The position numbers and the translations under genes were made by a program. A stretch of DNA of 64,000 nt, from contig NZ_CP042997.1 of NCBI RefSeq assembly GCF_008087625.1, forward strand, positions 1,488,001 through 1,552,000, in the 5' to 3' direction. Below, piece by piece: positions 41,082-50,154 of the stretch; the stretch's first letter is position 1, and each line of letters begins with the position of its first letter. The notes under the pieces are model-generated. The model was not told where the DNA came from. It saw only the letters and a list, made by a program, of their open reading frames with translations, and did no database searches. The stretch comes from Aquisphaera giovannonii. Its GTDB lineage: Bacteria > Planctomycetota > Planctomycetia > Isosphaerales > Isosphaeraceae.

Positions 41082-41766
41082 TCGCGAGGATTCCTCGGAG
41101 CCTCTGCTCCGCGGCGAGGCCCTCTCCCGCACCTACCCCGACGGCGAGGTCCACGCCCTGCGGGGCGTCTCGCTGGAGATCCGGCGCAACGAGTCGATCG
41201 CGATCGTCGGCCCGAGCGGCTGCGGCAAGAGCACGCTGCTGCACCTCCTCGGCGGGCTCGACCGCCCGACATCCGGCGAGGTCTACTACAAGGGCAATCC
41301 GCTGTCTCGCCTGGACCGCGACCGCTACCGCGCCCTCGAGATCGGCTTCGTCTTCCAGTCGTTCCACATCCTGGGGACGCTGAACGCGGTCGAGAACGTC
41401 CAGATCCCGATGTTCGAGACGGGCCTCTCGCCCCGCCGGCGGGTCGAGCGCGCGGAGTCGCTCATCGAGCAGGTCGGCCTGGCCCACCGCCGGAAGGCCC
41501 GCCCCATGCACCTCTCGGTGGGCGAGCGCCAGCGCGTGGCCATCGCGCGGGCCCTGGCCAACGAGCCGTCGGTCCTGCTGGCGGACGAGCCCACCGGGAA
41601 CCTGGACAGCCGCAGCCAGTCCGAGGTCCTCCAGCTCCTGGAGGACCTTCGCCATCGCCAGGGCCTGACCCTCGTCCTGATCACGCACAGCAGCGAGGTC
41701 GCCGCCGCCGCGGGGCGGGTCATCCGCATGCGGGATGGGCAGGTCGTCGAGGCCGGGCCGGCGTGA
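41074..41766 (+). CDS. ABC transporter ATP-binding protein, LolD/DevA type
   Basis: The 230-residue product starts at ATG 41074 inside the end of the permease gene. It has Walker A GPSGCGKST, the Q-loop in FVFQSFHILGTL, signature LSVGERQR (Val in place of the second Gly of LSGG), Walker B VLLADEPTGNLDS and the switch His in LVLITHSSEVA. This is the MacB/LolD/DevA subfamily. It provides energy to the overlapping permease. It is the last gene of the cluster; a G+C-rich inverted repeat CCGCCGGCCCGGCGG follows near 41779 without a T tract. Confidence 0.9.
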   Translation: MSDREDSSEPLLRGEALSRTYPDGEVHALRGVSLEIRRNESIAIVGPSGCGKSTLLHLLGGLDRPTSGEVYYKGNPLSRLDRDRYRALEIGFVFQSFHILGTLNAVENVQIPMFETGLSPRRRVERAESLIEQVGLAHRRKARPMHLSVGERQRVAIARALANEPSVLLADEPTGNLDSRSQSEVLQLLEDLRHRQGLTLVLITHSSEVAAAAGRVIRMRDGQVVEAGPA

Positions 41767-41805
41767 CCTCCGAGAGCCGCCGGCCCGGCGGGCGGTCGGG
41801 AGTGG

Positions 41806-42495
41806 TCACGCGACCGGGCGCAATGCCCGGCGTCCCCGGAGCACGAGGCAGGCGATCGGGAGCACGCCGCTCGCCAGAAGGGCGAGGCCGGCCGGCTCCG
41901 GGACGGCGGCCCCGTACTGGACCGTGTCGATGCTGAGGGTGTCCATCCGGTCTCCGGCGGTGATCTCGGCGGAGAGCGCGGTGACGGCCACGGTCGAGGT
42001 GAAGCCGAAGAATGTCACGCCCCCCGCCGGCGCGGCGATCGTGACCACGTCCCCGGTCGAGAGGGTGATGGTGACCCCGCTCGTGGGAGAGTCGAAGGTC
42101 TCCAGGAGGAAGCCGAGGGCCGTGACGCCCCCCGGGAGGGCGATTGACAGGCCCGCCGGGCTGCCGTTGCCCGCCTGGAGGAAGTCCCCCTCGCCGAGGT
42201 TGAAGGGCGAGCCGTACTGGGCCTGATAGGTGTCCGCGCCGTTGGCGAAGAGGTCCGAGGAGCCGTTCGCCGTGAAGGTCACGCCCCCGGTCGAGAGCGA
42301 TGCCCCCTGCCCGTAATTGATGAAGGCCGTCGAGGGCGTCGCGAGTCCCTGGAAATCGATCGTGCTGAGGCCCACCGCGTGCGCCTGGAAGGCGGCCCGA
42401 TCGCTGTACGTGACGATCGAGGCCTCCGACCGACCGGCCGTCGCCATGAAGACGAAACACGCAAGGCCCATTCCCATGCAAAGCCTGATCCGCAT
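41806..42495 (-). CDS. PEP-CTERM sorted extracellular protein
   Basis: The 229-residue product starts at ATG 42495 (GGGAGTCAAGGTC upstream). A signal peptide (RIRLCMGMGLACFVFMATAG) leads into a beta-sandwich domain rich in Gly, Thr and Ser (TIDFQGLATPSTAFINYGQG and later LLETFDSPTSGVTITLSTGD). The C-terminus has VPEP, a hydrophobic stretch and RGRRALR, the tripartite PEP-CTERM signal processed by exosortase. Such proteins are often linked to exopolysaccharide. The gene is convergent with the exporter operon and probably independent of it. Confidence 0.85.
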   Translation of the reverse strand: MRIRLCMGMGLACFVFMATAGRSEASIVTYSDRAAFQAHAVGLSTIDFQGLATPSTAFINYGQGASLSTGGVTFTANGSSDLFANGADTYQAQYGSPFNLGEGDFLQAGNGSPAGLSIALPGGVTALGFLLETFDSPTSGVTITLSTGDVVTIAAPAGGVTFFGFTSTVAVTALSAEITAGDRMDTLSIDTVQYGAAVPEPAGLALLASGVLPIACLVLRGRRALRPVA

Positions 42496-42931
42496 GACCT
42501 TGACTCCCTGTTGCTGACCGCAGGATCCGGCGGCCACGTCCGCCGGCCCCCGGGAACGATCGCGAAGGACCACGCCGCCCCGGATCGGATTCCACTCACC
42601 CGATCGGAGGCCGGGAGCCGCGGCCGCTTGCCTCTCGCCGATCCGAGGCGAGGGCGGACGTCCATTCCCACTGCATCCGACCGGCCCGGGCCCCGCCTCG
42701 AGGACCGATCCGCGCGATGGGGCAGCCGCCATACCGCGATGATCCGCACGCCGTGAGGCCCGTTCACCCTCTGAACGCGATGACGGACCGCAAACGGACG
42801 CGGGGGAGGAGATGATGCGAAATGGAAACGGCTGCCGGGGAAACCTCCTCCCCGGGACCGGGAGGTGGGCAAGCAAAGGGTGGACCGATCTCGGATCGCC
42901 TCGGAGCCCGCGGCGAAGGTTCGGCGAACAC
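42496..42931. other. Intergenic region upstream of the PEP-CTERM gene
   Basis: These 436 bp separate two minus-strand genes. I see no coding frame with support, no RNA gene and no clear repeat. It must hold the PEP-CTERM promoter and any terminator for the gene ending at 42932. Confidence 0.3.
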
Positions 42932-44515
42932 TCATCCCGGGAGGTCTTCGATCAGCGCGGAGCCGAGCGGTTCGAGGCTCGTATTCCGGCGAAGGTCGCC
43001 CAGCTTGACGGTCAGGTCCCGCCGCTTCTCGGTCGGATTCCAGAGGAGCACGGCGCGGGCGGTGGGGTACCAGGCGCAGACGACCGGGACGTCCTGCTCC
43101 ACGTACGGGTTCCGTCCGAGGCCGGGGATCAGCTCGCGTTTCAGGCCGAGGAGGGCGTCGAACGACTCCGGCTTCGGGCGGATTCGAGGTGAAAGGCCGG
43201 GAGCCGGGCGCGCGATCAGGGTCGCGGGCGAGGCGGCCGGCGGCCGGGCGGCGTCGGCCCGGGACAGGAAGGCGACGCCGTCGCGGGGCGGGCCGTCGAG
43301 GACCTCGAAGGGGATCCCGAGGGCGAGGAAGAGGCTGAAGGGGTCGTCGTCGCCGACGTACCGGCTGGGCTCGCCCCAGACGTGCTTCAGCGGGCCGCGC
43401 GGGGCATGCCCGGCGAGCTTCCGGTGGATGCCGGCCTGATGCTTCATGGCCGGGCCGAGCGTCGCCCAGGAGCCGATCGGGAAGGCGGACAGGCCGCTCA
43501 TGAACATGGTGTTGCGGACGTCGGCGATCGTCGAGATCGCGAGCTTGGCCGCCATGTTCGCGGCCGACAGCCGCGTGGCCGGGAACGCGGTCGTCTCGCT
43601 GAAGGCCCGATCGGGCGCCGCGAACCGGCGATGGAAGAGGACGCTGGACAGCTCGTCCATCTTGCCTTTCACGGTCCCGAACGACCCGTCGTCAAAATGC
43701 CCCTCGCCGACGCGGAAGGGGACGTCGCGGTAGTCGGCCAGGCGGATGCCGGCCTTCTCCGCGCCCAGGTACATGACCATCACGCCGAGGTCGATCTCGG
43801 GCGAGGCCCGCCGCATCGCGCGGAAGGCCGAGGTCGCCTCGTCGCATTGGAATTCGACCCAGGCGCGGACGTCCGCGGTCAGGTCGCGGCGGGCGATGGC
43901 GTCGATCAGGCCCTTCCAGCGGCCGTCGTCCAGGCCCGCGGCCCTCTGGAAGGCGCGGCGGTGGTCGTCGCAGGTGCAGCCGCCGAGGATTCCGGGCCCT
44001 CGGGCCAGGCGGAAGTCGTCGTCCAGGAAGACACGCCGTACGCCAATGCGAGCCAGTTGCTGCATCGCGTCGGCGTTCTCCTCCACGGCCGGGGGATGGA
44101 TCGACGTGCCCGCGTGGGAGGAGCCGTCGGCCGCGCGGCCGAGCCGCCATCGTCCCGGCGGCGTCAGGGGGAACTGTCCGTCCCGCGAGCCCAGGGCATC
44201 GCCCGGATGCCCCAGCGGGACGTTGATGACGTGCCAGGCCATGCCCTGCCGCTCGGCCCGCCGGCCCCACGAGCGGATCGCCTCGATCGGGAAGGGCCAG
44301 TGGCCGTAGAAGAAGCCGCAGATCCAGACGTCCGTCACGCCGGCCCGGCGGATCGCCTCCAGGAGCCCGGGCGTCCTCTCCAGGGCCTCGGGCGAGACGG
44401 CCAGATGGAACGAGCGTAGGTCGCGGGCCCCCGCCGGCCGGGCCAGCACGCCGCGCGGTGACAGCCCGGGGCCGAGCATCCCGCACGCACCCAGGAAAAC
44501 CCTCCGGGTGATCAT
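42932..44515 (-). CDS. Tat-exported protein, glycoside-hydrolase-like TIM barrel (uncertain)
   Basis: The 527-residue product starts at ATG 44515. The N-terminus MITRRVFLGACGMLGPGL fits a twin-arginine signal. The mature domain starts with a barrel-like pattern (VTDVWICGFFYGHWPF, VRRVFLDDDFRL, IDLGVMVMYLGAEKAGI) and ends in a beta-rich tail (VVCAWYPTARAVLLWNP) of the sort that follows glycosidase barrels. The pair of Asp in FLDDDF could be catalytic or structural. I cannot name the family. It is probably a periplasmic or outer-surface carbohydrate-active protein, standing alone and divergent from the hybrid kinase. Confidence 0.6.
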   Translation of the reverse strand: MITRRVFLGACGMLGPGLSPRGVLARPAGARDLRSFHLAVSPEALERTPGLLEAIRRAGVTDVWICGFFYGHWPFPIEAIRSWGRRAERQGMAWHVINVPLGHPGDALGSRDGQFPLTPPGRWRLGRAADGSSHAGTSIHPPAVEENADAMQQLARIGVRRVFLDDDFRLARGPGILGGCTCDDHRRAFQRAAGLDDGRWKGLIDAIARRDLTADVRAWVEFQCDEATSAFRAMRRASPEIDLGVMVMYLGAEKAGIRLADYRDVPFRVGEGHFDDGSFGTVKGKMDELSSVLFHRRFAAPDRAFSETTAFPATRLSAANMAAKLAISTIADVRNTMFMSGLSAFPIGSWATLGPAMKHQAGIHRKLAGHAPRGPLKHVWGEPSRYVGDDDPFSLFLALGIPFEVLDGPPRDGVAFLSRADAARPPAASPATLIARPAPGLSPRIRPKPESFDALLGLKRELIPGLGRNPYVEQDVPVVCAWYPTARAVLLWNPTEKRRDLTVKLGDLRRNTSLEPLGSALIEDLPG

Positions 44516-44927
44516 CAAGGGCCTCCCGCGGCGTATCGCCGCTCGCCGATCGTGCTCCACTACCAGCCTGCACGCGAGCGAGCTTAAAGATACTGGCAAG
44601 CTGGCCGCAAGGAGCCGCCTGAGCCGTGCAGCTGGGAATCTCCCCGGAGGCGGTGATGGAAGTCGGCTTGCGTGGCTCCGGAAAGCCGGCATTACATGTC
44701 TCCAATGTCCGCGTTTTTCCCAGCTCGCGCAGAGGGTTTTTCCGCGATTTCTCGGTGCACACTATCAGTCCTTACGCCCGTCTCTTAATATTCCCGGAAG
44801 CCGCCATAGCCTGCGGGCGGGTAGGCGGGGCCGGGTCCGGTGAATTGCGGCGCGGGTCGTCGCCAGAGTCGGCCGCGTGCCGGAAGTCCCGAAGGCGGGC
44901 GAGGAAGTTCGGATCGCGGGGTGCCAA
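44516..44927. other. Intergenic region between divergent genes
   Basis: These 412 bp hold the divergent promoters of the Tat protein and the kinase. Bases 44690-44800 are AT-richer, with CTCTTAATATTCCC near 44781-44794 as a possible -10 for the kinase. A short T-rich motif GAGGGTTTTTCCGCG (44732-44746) follows a weak stem and might be a terminator. No gene is supported. Confidence 0.3.
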
Positions 44928-46829
44928 ATGTCCCGAGCCGACGATGGGCCGCAGGCTCCGAGCACGAGCGAGGACCGATATCGGCTGCTGGTGGAGGGCA
45001 CCGGGGACTATGCCCTGTTCCTGCTCGACGCGGCCGGGCGCGTGGAGACGTGGAATGCCGGGGCGGAACGGATCTCCGGCTACCCGGCCGCCGAGATCGT
45101 CGGCCGGCACGTCGCCTGCCTGTTCTCGCCGGAGGACGTCGCCGACGGGCTGCCGGGCCGCCGGCTCGAGTCCGCGGTCGCCGACGGCCGGGTCGAATTC
45201 GAAGGCTGGCAGTTCCGCAAGGACGGCTCGCGCTACTGGGCGCACGCCATCGTGACGGTCCTGATCGACGGGGCCGGCAGGCCGAGCGGCTTCGCGGTGA
45301 TCTGCCGCGACCTGTCCGGGGGCATGCAGTCCGAGGAGGTCCTGCGGTCGGTGCTGGACAATGTGGTCGACGGGATCATCACCATCGACGAGATGGGCAT
45401 AGTCCAGTCCTTCAACCCCGCCGCCGAGAAGATCTTCGGCTACTGGGCGGCGGAGGTCCTGGGGCGGAACGTGAGCATGCTGATGCCCGAGCCGCACCGG
45501 AGCGAGCACGACGGGTACATCGAGAATTTCCGGCGCACGGGGCGTGCCCGGATCATCGGCATCGGCCGCGAGGTGACCGGGCGTCGGAACGACGGCTCGA
45601 CCTTCCCGATGGAGCTGGCCGTCGGCGAATTCCGGCTCAACGGCCGCCGCTTCTTCACCGGCATCGTCCGCGACATCACCGAGCGGAAGCGGCTCGAGCA
45701 TGAGGTCCGCAGGCGCGTCTCCGAGCTGGCCGAGTCGGACCGCCGCAAGGACGAGTTCCTGGCGATGCTGGCCCACGAGCTCCGCAACCCCCTCGCCGCC
45801 ATCAGCAGCGCGATGCAGCTCACGGGCCGCTTCGCGGATGAGGAGGAGAGCGAGTGGAGCATGGACGTGATCAACCGGCAGGTCAGGCACCTGTCCCGGC
45901 TCATCGACGACCTCCTCGACGTCTCCCGCATCACCCGCGGCAAGATCGAGCTGAGGAAGGAGGTCGTCGACGTCGCCCCGATCGTCGCGGGCGCCGTCGA
46001 GGCGACGCGCCCCCTCCTCGACGAGCGGCAGCATCAGGTGACGGTGGCCGCGGACCCGGGGCAGATGTGGCTGGAGGCCGACCCGACGCGACTCGAGCAG
46101 ATCCTCTCCAACCTCCTGAACAACGCCGCCAAGTACACCGACAACGGGGGGCGGATCTGGGTCACCGCGAGCCTGGAGGGCCCCGACGTCGTGCTCCGGG
46201 TCCGCGACACGGGGATGGGCATCCCGCCCGAGAAGCTGCCGCAGATGTTCGAGCTGTTCGCCCAGGGCGACCGGACGCTCGCCCGCTCGGAGGGCGGCCT
46301 GGGGATCGGCCTCACCCTCGTCCGCGCCCTCACCGAGCTGCACGGCGGGAGCGTGACGGCGGCGAGCGACGGCCCTGGGAAGGGGACCGAGTTCGCGATC
46401 CGGCTGCCCGCCGCCGACCGGCCCGGCGGCCACAGCGAACGCGTGAGGCCATCCCGGGCCAGGAGGGCGCCCTCGCGGGTCCTGATCGTGGATGACAACG
46501 TGGACCTGGCCCGCTCCCTGGCCAGGCTGCTGACGCTGCTGGGGCACGAGGTCCGCATGGCCTACGACGGCGAGGCCGGGCTGGAGGAGGCCCGCTCGTT
46601 CCGGCCGGACGTCGTGCTGCTGGACATCGGCCTGCCGAGGATGGACGGCTACCAGGTCGCCCGGCTCCTCCGAGAGGAGGACTGCGGCCGCGACGCCCGC
46701 ATCATCGCCATCACCGGCTACGGCCACGACGAGGACCGCCGACGCTCGCGCGAGGCCGGGATCGACTACCACCTCGTCAAGCCCATCGACTACCGGTCCC
46801 TGATGCCGCTCCTCGAGAGCGCGGCCTGA
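44928..46829 (+). CDS. Hybrid histidine kinase with FixL-like haem PAS domain
   Basis: The 633-residue product is taken from ATG 44928 (GTG 44877 is possible). Domains: PAS1 (about 18-130); PAS2 (about 145-255) with MPEPHRSEHDGYI and RIIGIGREVTGRRNDGSTFP, matching the haem-binding core of FixL; a dimerisation domain with phospho-acceptor His283 in LAHELRNPL; an ATPase domain (LSNLLNNAAKYT, then DTGMGIPPEKL and GGLGIGLTLVR); and a C-terminal receiver with Asp566 in VVLLDIGLPRMDG. His194 and Arg214 keep the 20-residue spacing of the FixL haem ligand and oxygen-contacting Arg (His200/Arg220 in Bradyrhizobium); FixL Arg206 is Asn200 here. No membrane helix is seen, so it is probably a soluble oxygen or gas sensor. 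No output regulator is adjacent. Confidence 0.85.
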   Translation: MSRADDGPQAPSTSEDRYRLLVEGTGDYALFLLDAAGRVETWNAGAERISGYPAAEIVGRHVACLFSPEDVADGLPGRRLESAVADGRVEFEGWQFRKDGSRYWAHAIVTVLIDGAGRPSGFAVICRDLSGGMQSEEVLRSVLDNVVDGIITIDEMGIVQSFNPAAEKIFGYWAAEVLGRNVSMLMPEPHRSEHDGYIENFRRTGRARIIGIGREVTGRRNDGSTFPMELAVGEFRLNGRRFFTGIVRDITERKRLEHEVRRRVSELAESDRRKDEFLAMLAHELRNPLAAISSAMQLTGRFADEEESEWSMDVINRQVRHLSRLIDDLLDVSRITRGKIELRKEVVDVAPIVAGAVEATRPLLDERQHQVTVAADPGQMWLEADPTRLEQILSNLLNNAAKYTDNGGRIWVTASLEGPDVVLRVRDTGMGIPPEKLPQMFELFAQGDRTLARSEGGLGIGLTLVRALTELHGGSVTAASDGPGKGTEFAIRLPAADRPGGHSERVRPSRARRAPSRVLIVDDNVDLARSLARLLTLLGHEVRMAYDGEAGLEEARSFRPDVVLLDIGLPRMDGYQVARLLREEDCGRDARIIAITGYGHDEDRRRSREAGIDYHLVKPIDYRSLMPLLESAA

Positions 46830-46988
46830 TCGGGGGCGATCGGCCGGCCGCGGGGCGTCGCGGGGCCCGAGCCGCCACCGCACGGGCCGGCCGGACCTCC
46901 CCGACGCCGATGGCCCTCGTCCGTGGTATGCTCGTCCCCGTCGGCGTGCGAGGCCGCCGGGATTGGGAACGAAACGAAGGGGATTCTC

Positions 46989-47444
46989 ATGTTCGAATGG
47001 CTCCGGAAGAGGCGAGGGCCCGCGGCGAATCGCCCCGAGGAGGCGGCCGCGGCGGCCGGCGTGCCGGAGGCGGCCCGCTGGTACATGGACGCCATCAAAC
47101 CCCACATGGGCCAGCCGTTCGTCCGCGTCCACTTCCACCGGGTGACGTGGATGGCAGTCGCCGGGCCCGACGAGAAGCCGGCGGATTTCTTCGCCCTCGA
47201 GTTCCGCGCCGGGGACAGGGCCGCCCTGATCTGGTGCGCGGGCCCCGACCGCTGGAACGTCGGCCAGTACATCCGCCTCGCCCACCCGGGCGCGGACATG
47301 ACCACTGCCCCGTCCGGCCTGACGGGCGCGTACTTCAGCGAGTGCGCGACGTGCTCCTCGCTCGCGGAGGCCATCGCCTTCCTCGAAGTGGCGACGCCGG
47401 AGCCGTTCCGGGGCGTCCCCCCGAAGACCGGGGCGGCCACCTGA
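46989..47444 (+). CDS. Uncharacterised small cytoplasmic protein
   Basis: The 151-residue product starts at ATG 46989, with AAGGGGATTCTC before it. It has a basic N-terminus (MFEWLRKRRGP), an Ala/Glu-rich helix and a beta-rich core with FVRVHFHRVTWMAVAGPDEK and RAALIWCAGPDRWNVGQY. A CATC pair near residue 120 (SECATCSSL) could bind metal or be redox-active, but one pair is weak evidence. There is no signal peptide. It follows the kinase gene by about 160 bp on the same strand; co-regulation is possible. Confidence 0.6.
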   Translation: MFEWLRKRRGPAANRPEEAAAAAGVPEAARWYMDAIKPHMGQPFVRVHFHRVTWMAVAGPDEKPADFFALEFRAGDRAALIWCAGPDRWNVGQYIRLAHPGADMTTAPSGLTGAYFSECATCSSLAEAIAFLEVATPEPFRGVPPKTGAAT

Positions 47445-47499
47445 ACCAAGGCGGCGTCGGGAGGGCGAATCGGCCGGCCGGGCGGTCGCCATGGACGGC

Positions 47500-48489
47500 T
47501 CAGAACACCAGGTCCTCCCCCTCGTGGATGGCCAGCCCGATCTGCTCGACGCCGCCGCGGCGGCCGTTGTACCAGAGGAGCCAGCGGCCGCCGTCGAGGA
47601 TCGCGAACGGCTTGTAGACGGCGTCGGCGTCCCAGCGCCCCGCGCCCGGGCGGAGGATCGGGTTGGCGGGGTGACGCTTCCATTCGTTGAGTCCATCCTT
47701 CGATCGGGCGACGCCGACCTGGGCATGCTCCACGTCGCGGAAGCCGATGTAGAACATGAGATAGCCCTCGTCGCGGCGGATGACCTGGCAGGCCGTCACC
47801 CGGTTCTTCTCCCAGGCGAGGCCCGGATCGGGCCGGAAGACGGGATTGCCCTCGTGCTTGGCCCAGGTCAGGCCGTCCTTGCTCGTCGCTTGGCCGATGG
47901 CGTCCGGCTCGTGCTGCTCCCCGCCGGAGTACCACATCCGGTAGAGCCCGGCCCGATCATCGAACAGGACGTGCGGGCACATCACCGCGACCTTCTCCCA
48001 GGGTTGGTCCGCGGAGAGGGCCGGCCTCGTGCCCTCGCGCTTCCAGGCCTTGCCGTCCCCGCTCGTCGCGTACCCGATCCACGACTTCCCCCGCGCCTGG
48101 CCGGTGTACCACATCCGGTAGAGGCCCTCGTGCTTGATGACGACCGGCCGGTTGATGTCGTCCTCCCAGCCCGTCTCCGGATTGGGGCCCAGGACGATGG
48201 TCGGCGCCGACCAGTTGACTCCGTCCTTGCTCTCGACCAGGGCGACGCTCTTCCTCGGCCTCCACGAGAACCACATCCGGAAGGTGTCGCCCTCCTTGAG
48301 CAGGCAGACGTCGAAGCACGTCCCGAGGTCGCCGCCTAGCACCGGATTCCCCGGCGACTTCGCCCAACCGCCGGCCGCCTCGGCGGGGGGCGTCCCTTGT
48401 CCCCTCGTCGGGCCCGCGAAAGGGCCCGCGATCGCCAGGAGGGGAACGGCCAGCCACGGCAACATGCAAGGGATCCGATTCGCCGCCAT
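47500..48489 (-). CDS. GH43-like five-bladed beta-propeller glycosidase
   Basis: The 329-residue product starts at ATG 48489 (GGAGGCGGGAG upstream). A signal peptide (PWLAVPLLAIAGPFAG) precedes repeated blades of the type LYRMWYTG, LYRMWYSGG and LMFYIGFRD, each followed by IGYATSGDGKAW-like strands. This is the glycosyl-hydrolase family 43/62/32-type propeller seen in arabinanase-like and 'glycosylase' proteins. Likely acidic residues lie in GGDLGTCFD and WEDDINRP. The target glycan is unknown and activity is not proven. The protein is probably secreted and acts on polysaccharide outside the cell. Confidence 0.8.
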   Translation of the reverse strand: MAANRIPCMLPWLAVPLLAIAGPFAGPTRGQGTPPAEAAGGWAKSPGNPVLGGDLGTCFDVCLLKEGDTFRMWFSWRPRKSVALVESKDGVNWSAPTIVLGPNPETGWEDDINRPVVIKHEGLYRMWYTGQARGKSWIGYATSGDGKAWKREGTRPALSADQPWEKVAVMCPHVLFDDRAGLYRMWYSGGEQHEPDAIGQATSKDGLTWAKHEGNPVFRPDPGLAWEKNRVTACQVIRRDEGYLMFYIGFRDVEHAQVGVARSKDGLNEWKRHPANPILRPGAGRWDADAVYKPFAILDGGRWLLWYNGRRGGVEQIGLAIHEGEDLVF

Positions 48490-48759
48490 CTCCCGCCTCC
48501 GATAACGCATCCTGGTCGCGTCCTTCGCCTTTCCGCCCGGAACTTCGACTCTAGGCGATTGTCGTCGGTAGTCCAGGGTCCGGTGGTCCGCGGCAAGGAT
48601 CGGGCCGTCTCGCGCCGTTGTGGGCCGCCGAAGGCGGAAAGATGGATCCCCGGGCGGTTCGGCCATCTCATCGCGGCCGCCACGGCGACCGGATATGCTC
48701 TGGGCTCCAGCATCGCGAGGCGAATGTCGATGGGACGGGCGGACGATGGGGGCATGATC

Positions 48760-50043
48760 ATGCGTCGCGTGACGTGGGCTCGGCGGTCCGGGATTGCGGC
48801 GATCGCGATCGCCTGGTGTGGCGTTGCGGGGGCGCGGGGCCTCGCGGCGGATGATCCGGCCGGGGGGCCGGCCGTCTTCCTCTCGCGGGGCGGGCCGGAG
48901 CGGGCCGGCGCGGTCTCGGGGAGCCGGCCGCCGGAGCACCCGGCCGTGCGATGGACGAGGCCCCTGGAGAGCTCTCCCGGCGAGCCGCTGCTCGCGGAGG
49001 GGACCATCTACGTCGGCGACTTCGCGGGGGACGTCTCCAAGATCCGGGGCGAGGATGGCCAGATCCTCGGGATCTATCGCGGCGGCTCCCAGGTCTTCAG
49101 GGCCCCGGCGATCCGCGGCTCCCTGATCTTCGTCGGCTCGAGTCGGGGGCTCACCGCGATATCGCGGAGGATGATGGACACGCGCTGGCGGAATGCTGAG
49201 GTCGGCGACGTGACCGGGTCGTCGCCGCTCGTGGTCGGCGACCGGGTCGTCGTGGCCGGGACGAACGGGATCGTGTCGGCGATCGATTTCGACGGCAGGC
49301 GCATCTGGCAGCACGACATCGCGGCGGATGCGCCGCCGTCGCCGCCGGGCTTCGACGCCGAGCGGGCACGTGGGGGCAACGGGGTGGCCCGGCCGGGGAC
49401 GCCGGCCAGCGACGGCACGTCGGTCTTCGTGCCGGTCTTCGACCAGTCGCGGATCGTCGCGATCGACCTCAAGCTCGGCGGCCGCCGGTGGTCGTACCAG
49501 GCGAAGGGGTGGATCTTCGGCGAGCCGACCGTGGCCGGCGACCGGCTCTTCTTCGGCAGCCAGGACGACCGCCTGTATTGCCTCGACCGGCGGAGGAAGA
49601 CCCCCCGCTGGACGTTCCCGGTGAAATCCCGGATCGAGGCGGGTGCCGCGTTCCGGGACGGCTCGGTCTTCTTCGCCTCGTGCGACGGCCGCGTCTACCG
49701 GGTGGATGCCGAGACCGGGGAGGCGGTCTGGACCTACCAGACGCCCCGTACCGAGGGCGCATCCGCCGCGATCTACTCCTCGCCCGTCTGCACCGAGGAC
49801 TCGGTCTTCTTCGGCTCCTTCGACGGACACCTCTACCGCCTCAATATCCGCGACGGGACGCTCCGGTGGCGGATCCGGGCGTTGGAGGGCTCCGAGATCA
49901 TGGGTTCGCCGCTCGTCGACGGCAAGAGCATCTACGTCACCGTCCGCAAGGGCATCGCGGGCGGCGGCCGGGACGCGGTCGTCGCCATCGGCGAGGACGG
50001 GCCCGCGCCCCGCGACGAGGCTCCCGCAGGCCCGGGCCGATGA
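48760..50043 (+). CDS. Secreted PQQ-like beta-propeller repeat protein
   Basis: The 427-residue product is taken from ATG 48760 (GGGGG at -8); ATG 48754 and 48730 are in frame. The signal peptide (SGIAAIAIAWCGVAGARG) precedes seven or more blades of the BamB/PQQ type, with repeated LLAEGTIYVGDFAGDVSKI, SLIFVGSSRGLTAI, RLFFGSQDDRLYCLD and SVFFGSFDGHLYRLN. Such proteins are abundant in planctomycetes, and PQQ binding is not expected without the Trp/Cys ring. It probably binds protein or ligand at the cell surface. It diverges from the GH43-like gene, sharing 48490-48759. Confidence 0.8.
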   Translation: MRRVTWARRSGIAAIAIAWCGVAGARGLAADDPAGGPAVFLSRGGPERAGAVSGSRPPEHPAVRWTRPLESSPGEPLLAEGTIYVGDFAGDVSKIRGEDGQILGIYRGGSQVFRAPAIRGSLIFVGSSRGLTAISRRMMDTRWRNAEVGDVTGSSPLVVGDRVVVAGTNGIVSAIDFDGRRIWQHDIAADAPPSPPGFDAERARGGNGVARPGTPASDGTSVFVPVFDQSRIVAIDLKLGGRRWSYQAKGWIFGEPTVAGDRLFFGSQDDRLYCLDRRRKTPRWTFPVKSRIEAGAAFRDGSVFFASCDGRVYRVDAETGEAVWTYQTPRTEGASAAIYSSPVCTEDSVFFGSFDGHLYRLNIRDGTLRWRIRALEGSEIMGSPLVDGKSIYVTVRKGIAGGGRDAVVAIGEDGPAPRDEAPAGPGR

Positions 50044-50091
50044 GCATCCCGGCGAGGCTCGCGCCGATGGCCGCCCGCCGGCCCGAGGGGG

Positions 50092-50097
50092 TATAAT
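50092..50097 (+). promoter_or_regulatory. Probable -10 box of citrate synthase
   Basis: TATAAT stands out in this G+C-rich region, 58 bp before the ATG of the citrate synthase gene. No good -35 hexamer lies 16-18 bp upstream. The downstream leader of about 50 nt ends in TTGGAG, a usable ribosome-binding site. Confidence 0.45.
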
Positions 50098-50154
50098 CCG
50101 GTCGAGTCACTATCGAAGCCGGCCGCAGGCCGGGGCTGGTTGGAGTTCGACACC

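Noticed and set aside
42496-42931. Possible small gene or RNA upstream of the PEP-CTERM gene
   Set aside because: Only G+C-rich open frames without start signals; no hairpin-plus-T-tract, tRNA-like or riboswitch-like structure was seen.
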